From Ichthyophonus hoferi (lineage: Eukaryota; Opisthokonta; Ichthyosporea; Ichthyophonida; Ichthyophonidae): a DNA stretch of 28,808 bases. This document shows, piece after piece, positions 10,614-21,785 of the stretch. The DNA is taken from positions 41,542 to 70,349 of the forward strand of contig NAOQ01000337.1 of NCBI GenBank assembly GCA_002751075.1, read 5' to 3'. Position numbers and translations under genes: made by a program. The stretch's first letter is position 1. Each line of letters starts with the position of its first letter. The notes under the pieces were generated by a model. The model saw only the letters and a list, made by a program, of their open reading frames with translations, made no database searches and had not been told where the DNA came from.

Positions 10614-11383
10614 CTTCTAGTTTAATAATTAATTATTGATATACAAATAGCTTGGTAGAATTTAACAACTTCTTCGTCTCCCTCTCGTTTAATAAGATGT
10701 ACTATATAATATAGTTTGATATAATGCGGTGTGATGCAATTAGTATCGGTATATATTCTTTCCGGGCATTTTCCAAGGATCTCTTAGGCTTTGTTAATCT
10801 AATCTAATCAATCCAACAAATATAATAGATCTACAAACCAATCATTTTTATATATTAAAATTAGTTATCAGTACTGCAAGTTATTATAATGAAAGCCATC
10901 AACACATGTTGCATAATGATACAGAATACATAGAGATTTCTGACTATCCTACTATCGTACTCCGGGTGCTGACGGTGAACTAGACATTACAGTAACAAGG
11001 TTACAAGTGGTTTCGTATTTAATGTTATGAGTGCCAAGTTTGCGTGTGTTAGCAAGGATGCCTCGTACGTCATGAGTATGTGTATTCGTGTATATATGCA
11101 GAGCACCTCATAGATATCGAATTCGGGTGATAAAACCCGACAATTCTAGTGGGTCATAGTCTGGCAATGCATGCGATCGATCAGATCATGGAATGATTGG
11201 CCCGATTTTAGTTGATTGAATTCTTGATGGGTAAGAAGTAGGTAGAGACAAAAGGCGTTCCAATGATCCATATTTGTTTAAAAGGAGAAAGAATACCAAA
11301 TTACCAAAATAAGGGGTATTCAAGCGTGACCCTTTTCATACACTAAGTACCACTATGCCAAGGCACATTTTATAATTATTAAA
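10614..11383. other. Upstream flank of carbonic anhydrase, no gene seen
   Basis: AT-rich. No clear TATA box was found next to the ATG; TATATAGTAC-like strings occur about 100 bases upstream on the minus strand but are weak. The part from about 11100 shows more GC and short palindromes (GCATGCGATCGATCAGATC near 11168) and may already belong to repeat DNA. Confidence 0.35.
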
Positions 11384-11586
11384 CAACTCAGTAAGACTTG
11401 TCATAGTCAAGTTCAATAACTCGTAAGAGGTCTCGTATAGTCAAATCTTTTAAAGGATCAGCTGGTGAACTAGTCATCAGTGACGTCTGTAACCGTACTC
11501 AAGAGCAATTTTCAAATTTGCAAAAACGGCTTCTTAACCAAACCGAAATCTCAAGTTCCTCATATTCTGGAACTTATTTGACCTAA
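11384..11586 (+). mobile_element. Mobile-element fragment: family 1 end joined to conserved coding block, copy 1
   Basis: Starts with a family 1 end (GACTTGTCATAG shared with the copy at 14432) and passes directly into an open block at 11407-11586. Its translation aligns with the frame at 26908-27132: TRKxSRIxK, then ISDV, TQxQFS, QKRLLxQTEI; 29 of 44 aligned residues are identical by my count. At the nucleotide level many identical residues use different codons (at least 14 synonymous differences counted). So the block is an old, protein-coding part of an element family. I do not recognise the protein family, and the element class is unknown. Confidence 0.55.
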
Positions 11587-11837
11587 GTTATTATTATTCA
11601 ATTGTTCAACGATTATATAAAAAATCGCTCTAAACGCCATGTGTATCATCCATCATTCACGGTATGTGATTAAATGCTATCACATATACGAGTGCCTCGA
11701 AGCGATATTCCACAACGTTTTAGCCAATGGGAGAATGTTGTAAGATTGTTCGACATGCACAATGAGCGAAGTTCTGGTAACAAGCAAATCATGAAATGAT
11801 TGGTAATGGTAAATGATTGATGCATTATTAGTTGATT

Positions 11838-11905
11838 ACGATGGTAATCCAAGATAATCATTATAAAAATTGAACCCGCCAATGGTAGAGATCCTCCAAC
11901 TATCT
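11838..11905 (-). repeat. Family 1 repeat, short copy in reverse orientation
   Basis: Reverse complement reads GGATCTCTACCATTGGCGGG then TTCAATTTTTAT and CTTGGATTACCATCG, matching the copies at 14432 and 25660. With the family 1 end at 11384 in the opposite orientation it brackets the coding block, as inverted termini would. Confidence 0.6.
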
Positions 11906-12254
11906 TTTTCCTGGATGTGATCGTGATCCAGGATATTTTCTTCCATGTTAGTGTTTGTAGACACAAGAATTTCTTGACCATTTAAAATGGTCTTGGACCT
12001 AAAGGCTTGGTCAAGGATCCAGAAGCTTGATCCTTGGATGAGGCGCTTCTGACATCAATCTTATTATTGCTTACTGTTGAAGTATCTCAGCTCTCCCAAG
12101 TATTCGGCTATATATTTTAGGATGTCTTTCACGAGTACACATACAGTTCATTTGGCATTGTACCTCTAAATATTCAATAGAATTCAAGTATTTAATAAAG
12201 TTACAATCAGTTTGTAAGTGTTAAGATTACTTAATTAATTGATTACTATTACGA

Positions 12255-12863
12255 NNNNNNNNNNNNNNNNNNNNNNNNNNNNNNNNNNNNNNNNNNNNNN
12301 NNNNNNNNNNNNNNNNNNNNNNNNNNNNNNNNNNNNNNNNNNNNNNNNNNNNNNNNNNNNNNNNNNNNNNNNNNNNNNNNNNNNNNNNNNNNNNNNNNNN
12401 NNNNNNNNNNNNNNNNNNNNNNNNNNNNNNNNNNNNNNNNNNNNNNNNNNNNNNNNNNNNNNNNNNNNNNNNNNNNNNNNNNNNNNNNNNNNNNNNNNNN
12501 NNNNNNNNNNNNNNNNNNNNNNNNNNNNNNNNNNNNNNNNNNNNNNNNNNNNNNNNNNNNNNNNNNNNNNNNNNNNNNNNNNNNNNNNNNNNNNNNNNNN
12601 NNNNNNNNNNNNNNNNNNNNNNNNNNNNNNNNNNNNNNNNNNNNNNNNNNNNNNNNNNNNNNNNNNNNNNNNNNNNNNNNNNNNNNNNNNNNNNNNNNNN
12701 NNNNNNNNNNNNNNNNNNNNNNNNNNNNNNNNNNNNNNNNNNNNNNNNNNNNNNNNNNNNNNNNNNNNNNNNNNNNNNNNNNNNNNNNNNNNNNNNNNNN
12801 NNNNNNNNNNNNNNNNNNNNNNNNNNNNNNNNNNNNNNNNNNNNNNNNNNNNNNNNNNNNNNN
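12255..12863. other. Assembly gap (609 N)
   Basis: Run of N. Open frames spanning it are artefacts. The right flank begins with a C-rich/G-rich stretch (CCCCCCCACCCCCCAAGGGG), which may have stalled sequencing. Confidence 0.99.
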
Positions 12864-13569
12864 GGATAGTATTTCCCCCCCACCCCCCAAGGGGTGTCGC
12901 AAATGTCTACGACGGGGGCCTTTATTATGGATTTTTTTTTATTTTTTATACTTGTTTGTCAACATATCTTGACTCTAGTTTTGCTATCTTGGCGTAAACA
13001 GAGATTCTATTAACAAATCTATCTATCACGTGGTCGACTGGATTGACTATGATCCGACAAGTTTTTATTCAGGATCCAGAGATTTAGTCAGAACCCTTTG
13101 ATGATGAGCGTTTAATACACAAGCTATTATTATATCATAAGACTTTGTCTTGTTTGTGTGTCGTGGAGTAGGCAGACGCAATGGTAGTGCCTAGTGGAGC
13201 ACCGTTTATCCCTAGTGATTATAGACAGAAGTGAAAGAGTGCAATCATCATGACTGAGAAAACGAAGGCTTCCGTGGAGCCAAAGAAGAAGATTAGGATG
13301 CAATTTTTGTCAAGTAGCAACGACGGAAACCCTAAGATTTTTTTTTTTTTTTTTTTTTGAAAGTTTGGACTTTAACTCTAGAGAACAGGTTGCTCTAGAG
13401 TCTATGTCAGTGGACTCTGAGAGTGGCTAAAAATTTGTGAAATCAACAGATTCTGGCACTTACCACCTTCCTGATGTAGTGGAAACAAACAACAATATAT
13501 CATGTGTTTTTAGAAACCCACATTTTGCTGCAAAATATATGACACCCAAGTTGTCACCGTACAGTTGTA
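12864..13569. other. Repeat-like DNA between gap and copia fossil
   Basis: No host gene. The composition is less AT-rich than the flanks and includes a short plus-strand frame starting MTEKTKASVEPKKKIRMQFL near 13250. Contains the 21-T run at 13338-13358. Probably part of the surrounding old insertions; no family assigned. Confidence 0.35.
13338..13358. repeat. Poly(T) run of 21
   Basis: Read on the minus strand it is a poly(A) run downstream of the copia fossil, so it might mark the end of a reverse-transcribed insertion or simply be a slippage tract. No target-site duplication was identified. Confidence 0.6.
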
Positions 13570-13900
13570 CTCTCAATGTCAAAGCCTAGTCTATTCCTTA
13601 AAGCTGCAATGTCTGTAATCAGCTGCGTGGTAGCTACTATGTTGACGAATCCACCTTCATTGATGAGACGGCATAAATGGTCTATTTTTTTTTGCAGTTT
13701 CTATTTAGCAATGCTCTGGCCAAGAAAACACAGCAACCACTAATACTCTTTGCATCATTGTACCCATTTGTTGAAAAATCAGCATCCGAGTAACCTATGA
13801 GGTGGATGAGTCCAGGTCTGTAAACTTTCCTTGTTTGTCCACTATAATCTCTGCCGGGTGGGTGCTTAGGAGATGAAGAGACACATCATAATGTTTCAGG
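13570..13900 (-). mobile_element. Ty1/copia retrotransposon fossil, RNase H region
   Basis: On the minus strand the translation shows LIHLIGYSDADFS followed by NDAKSISGCCVFLA. This matches the GYSDADWAG...KSTSGYVFFLG block of copia-type RNase H. Some further pol-like sequence may extend to about 13990. The element is an old, broken fragment with several breaks; no LTRs were found, and the assembly gap lies on one side. Family assignment rests on the RNase H motif. Confidence 0.7.
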
Positions 13901-14431
13901 CTCAGCTTGACAGAGTATCTTGCAAGTAATTCTACTCTGAAGCTGGTGTCGGGTCTGCTTCATTTGCTAATCCAATTCCGGCACTTAATCAGGAGGACAT
14001 ATGCAGTTGAATTGCATGACTGTGATGGTTTTCGTCTTTTTCAGATTGTATGTGCTCTACAAAAACGAGTGGGTTTGTTGATCGTTGAAAAGTCATTAAC
14101 CATGTTTCTTAGTAGTCGTTTTCAATCTTTTTATCATTTCTGCAACATGTGCTTACTGCGAGTGTCAACCATAGGTTGGCTCATGAATGTTAATGGAACC
14201 AATCGTAAAACAATACAGTTTACGGAAGACCTCTGAGAGCCACTGGAAGTATCTTATTTTGTCCAAAATGATCAAATACTATTGTATCCTGACTTGATTG
14301 CCTGTATAGCTAATTATTTCATTTAATTTGAATGCTCGTGTTCAATTAGATTAGCCAATATATTTGCGTATTTAAGAACGTTCCGAACTTCAGCCAATCT
14401 ACGTTCATCCGGAGTTGAACGATCTTGCAAC

Positions 14432-14570
14432 AGTATTATTAAACAGGTCAGCAGGACTTGTCATAGGCAGGATACCTGAGCCATATGGTTTCAGGATCTC
14501 TACCATTGGCTGGCTCAATTTTGATGAATCACCTTGGATTGCCATCTAGCACCATTAGATCGCACTATTT
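14432..14570 (+). repeat. Family 1 repeat, full core copy
   Basis: Core signature: GTCAGCAGGACTTGTCATAG, then GGCAGGAT, GGATCTCTACCATTGGCTGG, CTTGGATTGCCATCTAGCAC and GATCGCAC. The same blocks in the same order occur at 25660 (forward) and at 27585 and 28640 (reverse). No coding frame. It behaves as a non-coding dispersed repeat or an element terminus. Confidence 0.75.
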
Positions 14571-15879
14571 TCTCAAGCAACACGTAATAATATAGGGGTT
14601 TTCGATTCCATCAATAGTAATCGCATAAGATAATCAGTGAGCCTGGCTTCCAAACAGAGCACTGTATTTGGGTAGAGAGACATTATACTTATAGAATAGT
14701 ATGCGGTTGTTGTATGGTGATCTCCCAGACCTATGCTCTAAATTATGCTTAGTGTTTGAACCACTAATTATGTAGTGCGGCTTGGGCGGATATGTCGAAG
14801 CTTGATTGGATTGCTAATTGCCTATCAAATTAACTATTCTGTTTGAAAAATTATTGTTTTCCTAATGTTCGCCAAAGTTTCTGTAAAGTCACGAATATCC
14901 AAATTTTTCTCTCTGCAATTATTTTGTAAAATTGAGAGTATGGTAATGCACTTGTCGATTATTTCCTACTCTGGGGCGCTATAATATCTATCCGTATGTA
15001 ATCAGATGACTATATTTCATAGAACTACAATTCCATTAGTACAGTTAACCTCATTATCGGCATCTAAGGCTTGTACTGCAGAACACAGTAGATGCCGCAA
15101 TCTTGTCCCGTAAGGCGATAACATTGTCTTATCAAGGCAAAAAAGAAACTGCTCTAAATTCCTTAGGGAAACAATGATAATCTCAAGCGCACACATTTTA
15201 CTCTGCTGAGTAGCGCCTATAAGGCATTATATAAATTTATAAATATATAATGTATTGCGTCATTAAAATGAAATATAGGATATCGCATCCTATCCTGCAC
15301 GAATCCCTTTCACATGCAGTACTAACTGCCCCAACAGATGCAGATACCAGCTTTCAACGACATATATAAGCTCCTTTCTATTAAATATGGTTATAAATGT
15401 TATTAAATAATTTATTATTATATATATATATATGTATTAAATAGTAATAATTAAGTTTATAATAATGCTATTCTATAGTTTTCTGGGCGTAATGCTAAGA
15501 TGGTTCCGGTTATTTTTGTCATCCTTGCCCAGTGTTTACTTATCATGCCAGTTAATGTTCAATAGTTATAGAACTTGTGTATTGGTTAACGAATGTCAAT
15601 CGGTTTTATAAATAGCAACTTTTTGACCAATGATTTACAGTGAGCAACAATATGCAATTAATACAGTTAGATGCACTTAGCACAACATGACTCCATAATT
15701 ATACTGCCTTTAAAAATGTACTGTACTATGCTTATAAGCAATACCTATAGTAATGTATCCTTTTCCATTACAGTTGTGTATTGTATGCTATGATTTTCGG
15801 TGCATTCCTTGATATCACTGTCTTTACTTATCTATCCTAACCATTTTCTTGGCACTACTTTAAATTCTGCATCCTCCTA
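14571..15879. other. No gene seen
   Basis: AT-rich with a small (TA)n near 15420-15433. Read in all frames by eye without finding a protein-like stretch or RNA gene. Confidence 0.4.
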
Positions 15880-16007
15880 CAGCCAATAGAGTTCCCTTTA
15901 ATTTTGGGATAGCCAATGGCAGTAGAACGTATTTCATTGGCTCTATGTTCCCTTTTTTGATTCGCGAGACTGGATATTCTATTACCTAATAGGAAATCGT
16001 ATAAAAT
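15880..16007 (+). promoter_or_regulatory. Promoter-like cluster: CCAAT motifs and a TATA box
   Basis: AGCCAATAG (about 15880), AGCCAATGG (about 15910) and the inverted form CATTGGCT (about 15936) precede TATAAAAT at 16000-16007 by about 65-120 bases, the usual CCAAT-to-TATA spacing. No convincing coding exon follows; a donor-like CTGTAAGCG occurs near 16110. Could be a pseudo-promoter, since CCAAT strings are common in this window. Confidence 0.25.
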
Positions 16008-16996
16008 AGTTCCTATTCTTACATTTCCCAATAGTAGATTGGTTTACGCTTAATCATGAACGAATAGAAGCCATGCATTACAGATCGTTTATGACGTTAT
16101 TATGAGTCTGTAAGCGAGGTGTAAAAATGCGACTTAACCTGAAGGCCTATTAGGACAAAGGGCCTCTGATGTATATATAAATAGACCACACTCTATGTTT
16201 ATATGACACATTGTTTGTTCCAAATATGTGGTAAAATGAGTTAAATATTTATTATTTATTATTTAAATGTTGTACAATCTCTATATTGTAACTTATCAAT
16301 CCCTACTAAATGCCTATTAGCTACCAACTTTAAGAAAATATAATAGCTGGGCCCAGTCAGATTCAGAATGTGTTGTCCGTTTATGACGGTGGTGTACAAA
16401 TGTATCAGTAGATAAGTTGTTCATCAGTCCAGTCTAAGCGTGTTAAATTTAGGTGCATTTTAAAAAAAAATACTTATGTAAATTTTGTATCACAGAATAA
16501 ATAGAGACTTTCATTATATATATATGTCTGTATGGTGGGTATAACCAACTGATTAGAATGTATCAATTATCAATGAATCTTATGTTATCTGTATCTCTAC
16601 ACAAAAAATGCTATATAAGAATTATATTTACTATATAGAACCATGCCCATTGGGGGGTGAGGGCAGTGAGTAATGCTCTAAAAACAGAAGAAATAGACTT
16701 GGTTCTAAAATGGAGTCTTGCAGTATGGGCTGCAATCAAATATACGTTTATCTCAATATATATATGAAATAAAATAATACCTATTGCTATATTTTTCACC
16801 CTAATATAATATATAGTATTTTTGTAATGATAGAAAAATAGAATCAACCAAAACCCAGCGGTTGATCTTCAATGGAAAGTCCACAGCATTTTGACTCACT
16901 GTTGATCCCCGAGGCTTTCATTTTAAGTCGTTTTCCATAATGATTTAGGAGAGTTTCGTTATTGTTATTCACATGTATCTTATTAATTTATCTTTT
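16008..16996. other. No gene seen
   Basis: AT-rich, with TATATATATG near 16518. A minus-strand frame at 16611-16847 is rich in I, Y and F and looks like AT-rich noise. Confidence 0.4.
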
Positions 16997-17183
16997 CAGA
17001 TTGTTCTGACTACCGCGGTGGTAATAATAAATTTTAGTCTATCATTTTTAACGAGGTTTAACAAAACTTATTTCTTTATGCTGTTGAAGAATATACTTGC
17101 GAGTGTAACTTAACATCTAGACATAAACCTAATTACATATTATAGACATTACCATTACCGCTGTAGTGGTCAGAACAATTTGC
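16997..17183. mobile_element. Possible MITE with terminal inverted repeats
   Basis: Left end CAGATTGTTCTGACTACCGC and right end (reverse complement) CAAATTGTTCTGACCACTAC share 13 of the first 14 bases and continue with a CGGTGGTAAT-like stretch, in inverted orientation, about 187 bp apart. The interior is non-coding and AT-rich. A target-site duplication was not clear. Size and structure suit a miniature DNA transposon, but a chance inverted repeat cannot be excluded. Confidence 0.4.
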
Positions 17184-17191
17184 AAGAGTAA

Positions 17192-17428
17192 ATTGATAAA
17201 ACGCTAGTAAATAATGATAGCGATACTCCTTTAAATCATAATGTAAAACAACTTAAAAGCGAAGCCTCAGGATTAACGGTTAGTCCAAATGATGTGAAGC
17301 CTTCATCGGAAGATCAATCAGTTGAGGTTGATTCTGTTTCTCAATTATTACAGGGTAATGTGCACAGAACACTTCCACTGCACTCCTTTTCTTGCCTCTT
17401 GTCCTTGTTCTTGGCGAACGGAGAATGA
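17192..17428 (+). other. Coding-like open block, unidentified
   Basis: 78 codons without an ATG, beginning right after the possible MITE. It includes KSEASGLTVSPNDVKPSSED followed by QSVEVDSVSQLLQG. Ser/Asp/Glu/Val-rich composition and balanced codon use stand out from the flanks. It could be an internal exon (GG|GTAATG donor-like site after LLQG) or a relic of a mobile gene. No family recognised. Confidence 0.3.
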
Positions 17429-18183
17429 TTTGCAAAGAAGGTCAATAATAAACTACTTGGCGTAGTCTTCGTGTTACCGTGATGACTCCAATGTATAGGG
17501 GACCAATTGTATCTATCAATGCTGATACGTTGAAACTGAATATTATAGCTGAATTATAATACAAACGCCTTGCGGTGACATCGTTTGGAAGGAACCAAAC
17601 ACTACAATTTCTATGTGCTCATGTCTTGACGCTTGAAATGCACAGTATGATTATCAGTGATAATAAACAATTTATGGCAATTATTACTATATTTTACACT
17701 AAAGCCAATTTGCTTTGTGGCACAGCAATATACGCATGGGTCTTTGATAATTAACCTGTTATATGTTACTTATATATTCTTTTAAAAGTTAAGAAACACT
17801 AATGACATGGTAGACTTAAATTTTTAACCAACCCCATTCATATAATTTATGGTGTTTTTTATTATTTGTCGTGTTTAGAGACTCCAACAGTGGTCATCTT
17901 GACCACTCATTCTCTTTATATTAACTAAGCAGCCGATGGCTTATGTTATGCCACAGGCTTTGTCCTGAATACCACATCTTATTCGTGTATTATCAGGCTC
18001 ATATTAAATCAGTATATACAAGGCTACAAACTCGTTCGTTGAAGCTATTTCCATAATTTTACCATATCAATAGTTAGTAAGTGCTAACTATACTAAACTT
18101 ATATTCTCGTGCAAGGGTGGTATTATAGTATTCATAGATAGTAAAATTACGATAAAGTGTTCATATAGTAATAACAATAGAAC
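17429..18183. other. 3' flank of the GT49 gene, no gene seen
   Basis: AT-rich. The plus-strand TTTTTATTATTTG near 17860 gives AATAAA on the minus strand about 320 bases after the GT49 stop codon and could be its polyadenylation signal. Confidence 0.35.
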
Positions 18184-20300
18184 CTATCGTGACAAGGTCT
18201 TTCCTATCTTAGGTAATAGGGCCCAGAGTGACTGCACATATGCCTGTTGACTGCGGCGATAACGTCTAAAAGCAGTATCGAATGGGCGTGGGATATTAAA
18301 ACCGTAACGATGTGGGAGCCAATCAATGAGGTCATTCCATCTGGCCACCACAAAGTCTTCCTGATGTGTCAACTGTTTGGTAGTGTTCTCTATCACATCA
18401 CCTTTACGTTTCTTATCTTTCTTGCCTACTACGCTTTCTACTTCTTTCATAATGGTGTTATGTGGTATGTCGACTACAAAGGCATCAGGTAGTCGATAGA
18501 AATCATACCCACTAACATGCATCTCAAAGACCTGTTCAGCATAATTGCCTCCACGGTTAACAAATGACTCGTTAAATAGAGGGATGGGATGGCGGGCCAG
18601 ATAATAGGGTTCAAACCGGGATAAATACTGTAAACGGTCAACAGAATCACTGAAGATCCAGGCGTAGTGGTTGGTAGGGATGTAGGCTGGACTAAAGTAT
18701 ATATGCATAGGCAAGGCCTGGCCGTCTAGGAAAGCCTCTATCAGCTGATTCTTACTTATAGTATCAGACGAGTGTGCCTTCATATACATTTCACCAAATT
18801 TATCTATATTCATCTCTACCGCTGGAGGTACATAAGCATGCAGGCCAGGACAGCTCTCGTTCTCTTCCTGAGTCTCGATTGCAACATCCAGATACTTGAT
18901 GTATTGTTTCATGGGGGCGTTAGGTGTGACATCAATGTCTAATATAAACACCCATGGGAAGATATTAGTTTGTTGGGCCATATTTCTAAGCATGTTGATT
19001 GGGTAGAATGCACCAGTATCGTTGCTATGGTGATCGTAGCGCCATACCACGTGGACAGCCACGTGTTTCATAAGTAATGGTTGGCTATGCATCAGAGCAA
19101 ATACCTCTTCTGCTTGATCCTTGTGGTCAAGGAGGAGGGAAAATGATACTGGGCCCTTCCATACCTTCACGAGATGTTCGAGATGCTATTGGGAAAGAGG
19201 TAGATTAGTATAGGAGATAGGGACAAGGGATTGGTTAAAATCATTAGAGATAGAAGGTTCGGGGTTATAATAGGAGAGCATCAAGCGATATACTACGCCA
19301 TTCCTATATAAGTAGGGTATACTATATACCATATCACTCCTATATATATACATGAAAGTATTGCTTATAATCACCTTAAATACATTAGGTAGGGTCCACT
19401 AAACAAAGCAGACATAGGATTATAGTAAGCAATGGTATTATAGACAAGAGAAAACAAGCATATAAAGGCAAGTTACAATGCTGGCATAGGTAATCCATAA
19501 CAATAGGGTAGTGCAGATATGTCATATATAGTACACAATGTACACACCTCTAAACGGTTAATAGTGCCCTGGGAGCATACGGCAATCTTATTCTTCAAGG
19601 CAGCTTTGTTATCAGAGCTATCTATCCAATCCGAACCCCTAAAGAAGAACGGTTGGTAGGCAAAGGTTCTACCATATATGGTCCTAATACCAAACCCTTC
19701 AAAGGATACTTCATTGTAATTGGGTTGACTGGGCTTCGTATCACACACCCTCTCTCCTAATAAGTCAGCGTTACCATGGCAATATCTCCTGACAGCCGGG
19801 TTGGCTGAAGTCACCAATCCTGCCTCATGTAATTGGCAAGTTTCAGAGTGCGTGTGAACTAGGCTTTTCCTGGAATAATCACGGCGTTTTTTAGGGTCTA
19901 TAAATTTGACGTCTTCGTAATCCGTCCTGCTTAGATTCTTTCCATACCGATGTGCTTGCATGTACATAGCATAGTCTTGTTGTACACTAAGTACTCTACC
20001 TTGCAGGGATCCAGCCTCATCAGCTAGTTGAGAAAATTTAAGACCTCTAATGTCATATTTAGATTGGTGGGGTTGGCGTGTGGCAGCTTCTATGGCAGCT
20101 TTGATATCAACTACCATATTACTATGTGTATTTCCAGTATACATTGCCATAGTAAGCAATACTCCGAGAAAGACAAGAAGTAGTAATTGTATTGCTCGGA
20201 TAACTTTACTTCTCTGTACACCTAAGGCATTTAGCGCTAATCGCTGTCTGTTCAGCACAGGGGAAAGTGGCTTCATCTTAGAAGAGAAGGCACATAACAT
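18184..20300 (-). CDS. GT49-family glycosyltransferase (B4GAT1/LARGE type), two exons
   Basis: GT49 enzymes add glucuronic acid in the Golgi; B4GAT1 and the second domain of LARGE act in making matriglycan on dystroglycan. Exons 20300-19548 and 19185-18184 join in phase 0 (TTAGAG|GTGTGT and CCCAATAG|CATCTC) to give about 584 residues. The open frame extends upstream, but the first ATG is at 20300. Residues 36-54 (AIQLLLLVFLGVLLTMAM) form the signal anchor of a type II membrane protein, preceded by basic residues. A stem of about 170 residues follows. Catalytic region: CSQGTINRLEHL, WKGPVSFSLL, NMLRNMA, the DxD motif ILDIDV (Asp334, Asp336), SKNQLIEAF, PTNHYAW, FEPYYLAR and FEMHVSGYDFYRLPDAFVV, all of which align with GT49. 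IPHN and HRYGF resemble LARGE; the single catalytic domain resembles B4GAT1. Several N-glycosylation sites are present. Acceptor and exact orthology are not determinable. Confidence 0.93.
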
Positions 20301-21785
20301 CTTGTAGTCACTATGGCTACTATATATACTATAATAATGATTAACTAGCAATAGTAATATTACCTATTGCTGACAATGTGTGCGTACAATAATATAATCT
20401 AAAGCACAACTCTTGTTATGCGATGAAGCGAAAACGGCTTAATATAATAACAAAATTATAATATACCAAAATATAATACATCACTAAAATAACACGCGTC
20501 TATTATAAGAGTAACCTGTCATAACCTATATATAAAGCAAACAAACACATAGCCAATGGGAATCACTTTGAGATCTTAGTCTATATGCATGATGATATAG
20601 GGCCAATGGAAACACATATATAGTTTAGATATTAAGGGACATTGATTGGTCAAGACAAGAGAACAAATTTACCGCCTTTCAAGAAAAAATATATATTTAT
20701 AATTTTTTTTAGTTGTGTAAAATTCAATTATCATTTTTTTAATAAAATACGCAAAGATATATATAATTAATTCTTTCCTATACATTACATATATACTCTC
20801 TATTATAATAGTAATATTTCTAACCCTGTTTTTTGCCTGGAGCACAATATTATTGGCTCCTTACATCTGTCTGGGGCCTCTTATTGGGCAATGATTTGAT
20901 AGGTATATAGTGTGGAATTAATTAGGAACACGCTTGATGTCATATAGTATTGTAGTAAGGAGACTTAATATTTTATTTATTTATTTTTGAAAATAAAATA
21001 AAGCAGTTTTTAAATATCATAGTATTTTTGTTTTCATAAATAATTCATTACATATATATTATTTCTTTAAAACCGCATTTTTAAATTGGTAAAGCAATTT
21101 TATATAGCAAGATCGAGAGCTGCCATTGGTGCATAGATATATTGTTTGTAATAAGGCATTAGGGCATTAGGATCAATGTAAGCAACACCTTAATGATTAG
21201 ATTAACATATACTGACTGACAACCCTAGGTACAAACAAACATAGTAGCCAGTATTACCCAATTTAATTGTGATGACATTGTTGAAAACATGTAGACCAAC
21301 CAAAATTATATCTTTCATATCCTACAAGCTACTGTAGGACTATTATTGGTTTGCATTTGCATAAGACATAAACAATAGATGACAGTTTTGACAATATTAC
21401 TTAGCAATGCTAGATATTGTCTCTCTGTTTTTTTAAAAATATTTTTATATATAAAATGTATACATAGTTAATAAGATCAAAAGTATGTTTAATCGTGATA
21501 TACTTTACACCACCTCCATCATCTGATAACCGGAGCGGTAACGTTAGTGTCTAATCCAGGGGGAGATGAAATAGGTACCAGATGCAGATACGCACATGCG
21601 AAATTTTATAAGATCCTTGGCTTAACCTACCTTATGCGATCACAATCTAATTGTCATCTTACAAATTCAGGATATGATTATAACTTTGCGAGTAAGTATA
21701 TGAACATTGATGTGGTTAAATAAGTTCATCTAAGACAATCAGAAAGAGGTACATAATGTACTCCTTGTTGGCCCATTGGTCCATT
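20301..21785. other. Upstream flank of GT49 gene, no gene seen
   Basis: CCAATGG occurs at about 20553 and 20602, 250-300 bases upstream of the GT49 start, and may be promoter elements. The rest is AT-rich. No protein-like frame or RNA gene was found. Confidence 0.35.

Noticed and set aside
12227-12997. Three long open frames across the gap
   Set aside because: They are translations of N; no sequence supports them.
13907-14236. Plus-strand 109-codon frame beside the copia fossil
   Set aside because: It has no recognisable motif and is probably antisense to old element sequence.
19473-19547. Extension of GT49 exon 1 past residue 251
   Set aside because: The frame runs into intron; the GTGTGT donor at 19547 and the exon at 19185 restore the GT49 alignment.
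20301-20351. Longer N-terminus for the GT49 protein
   Set aside because: The open frame there begins at TTG; the first ATG is at 20300, followed by a second in-frame ATG at codon 9.
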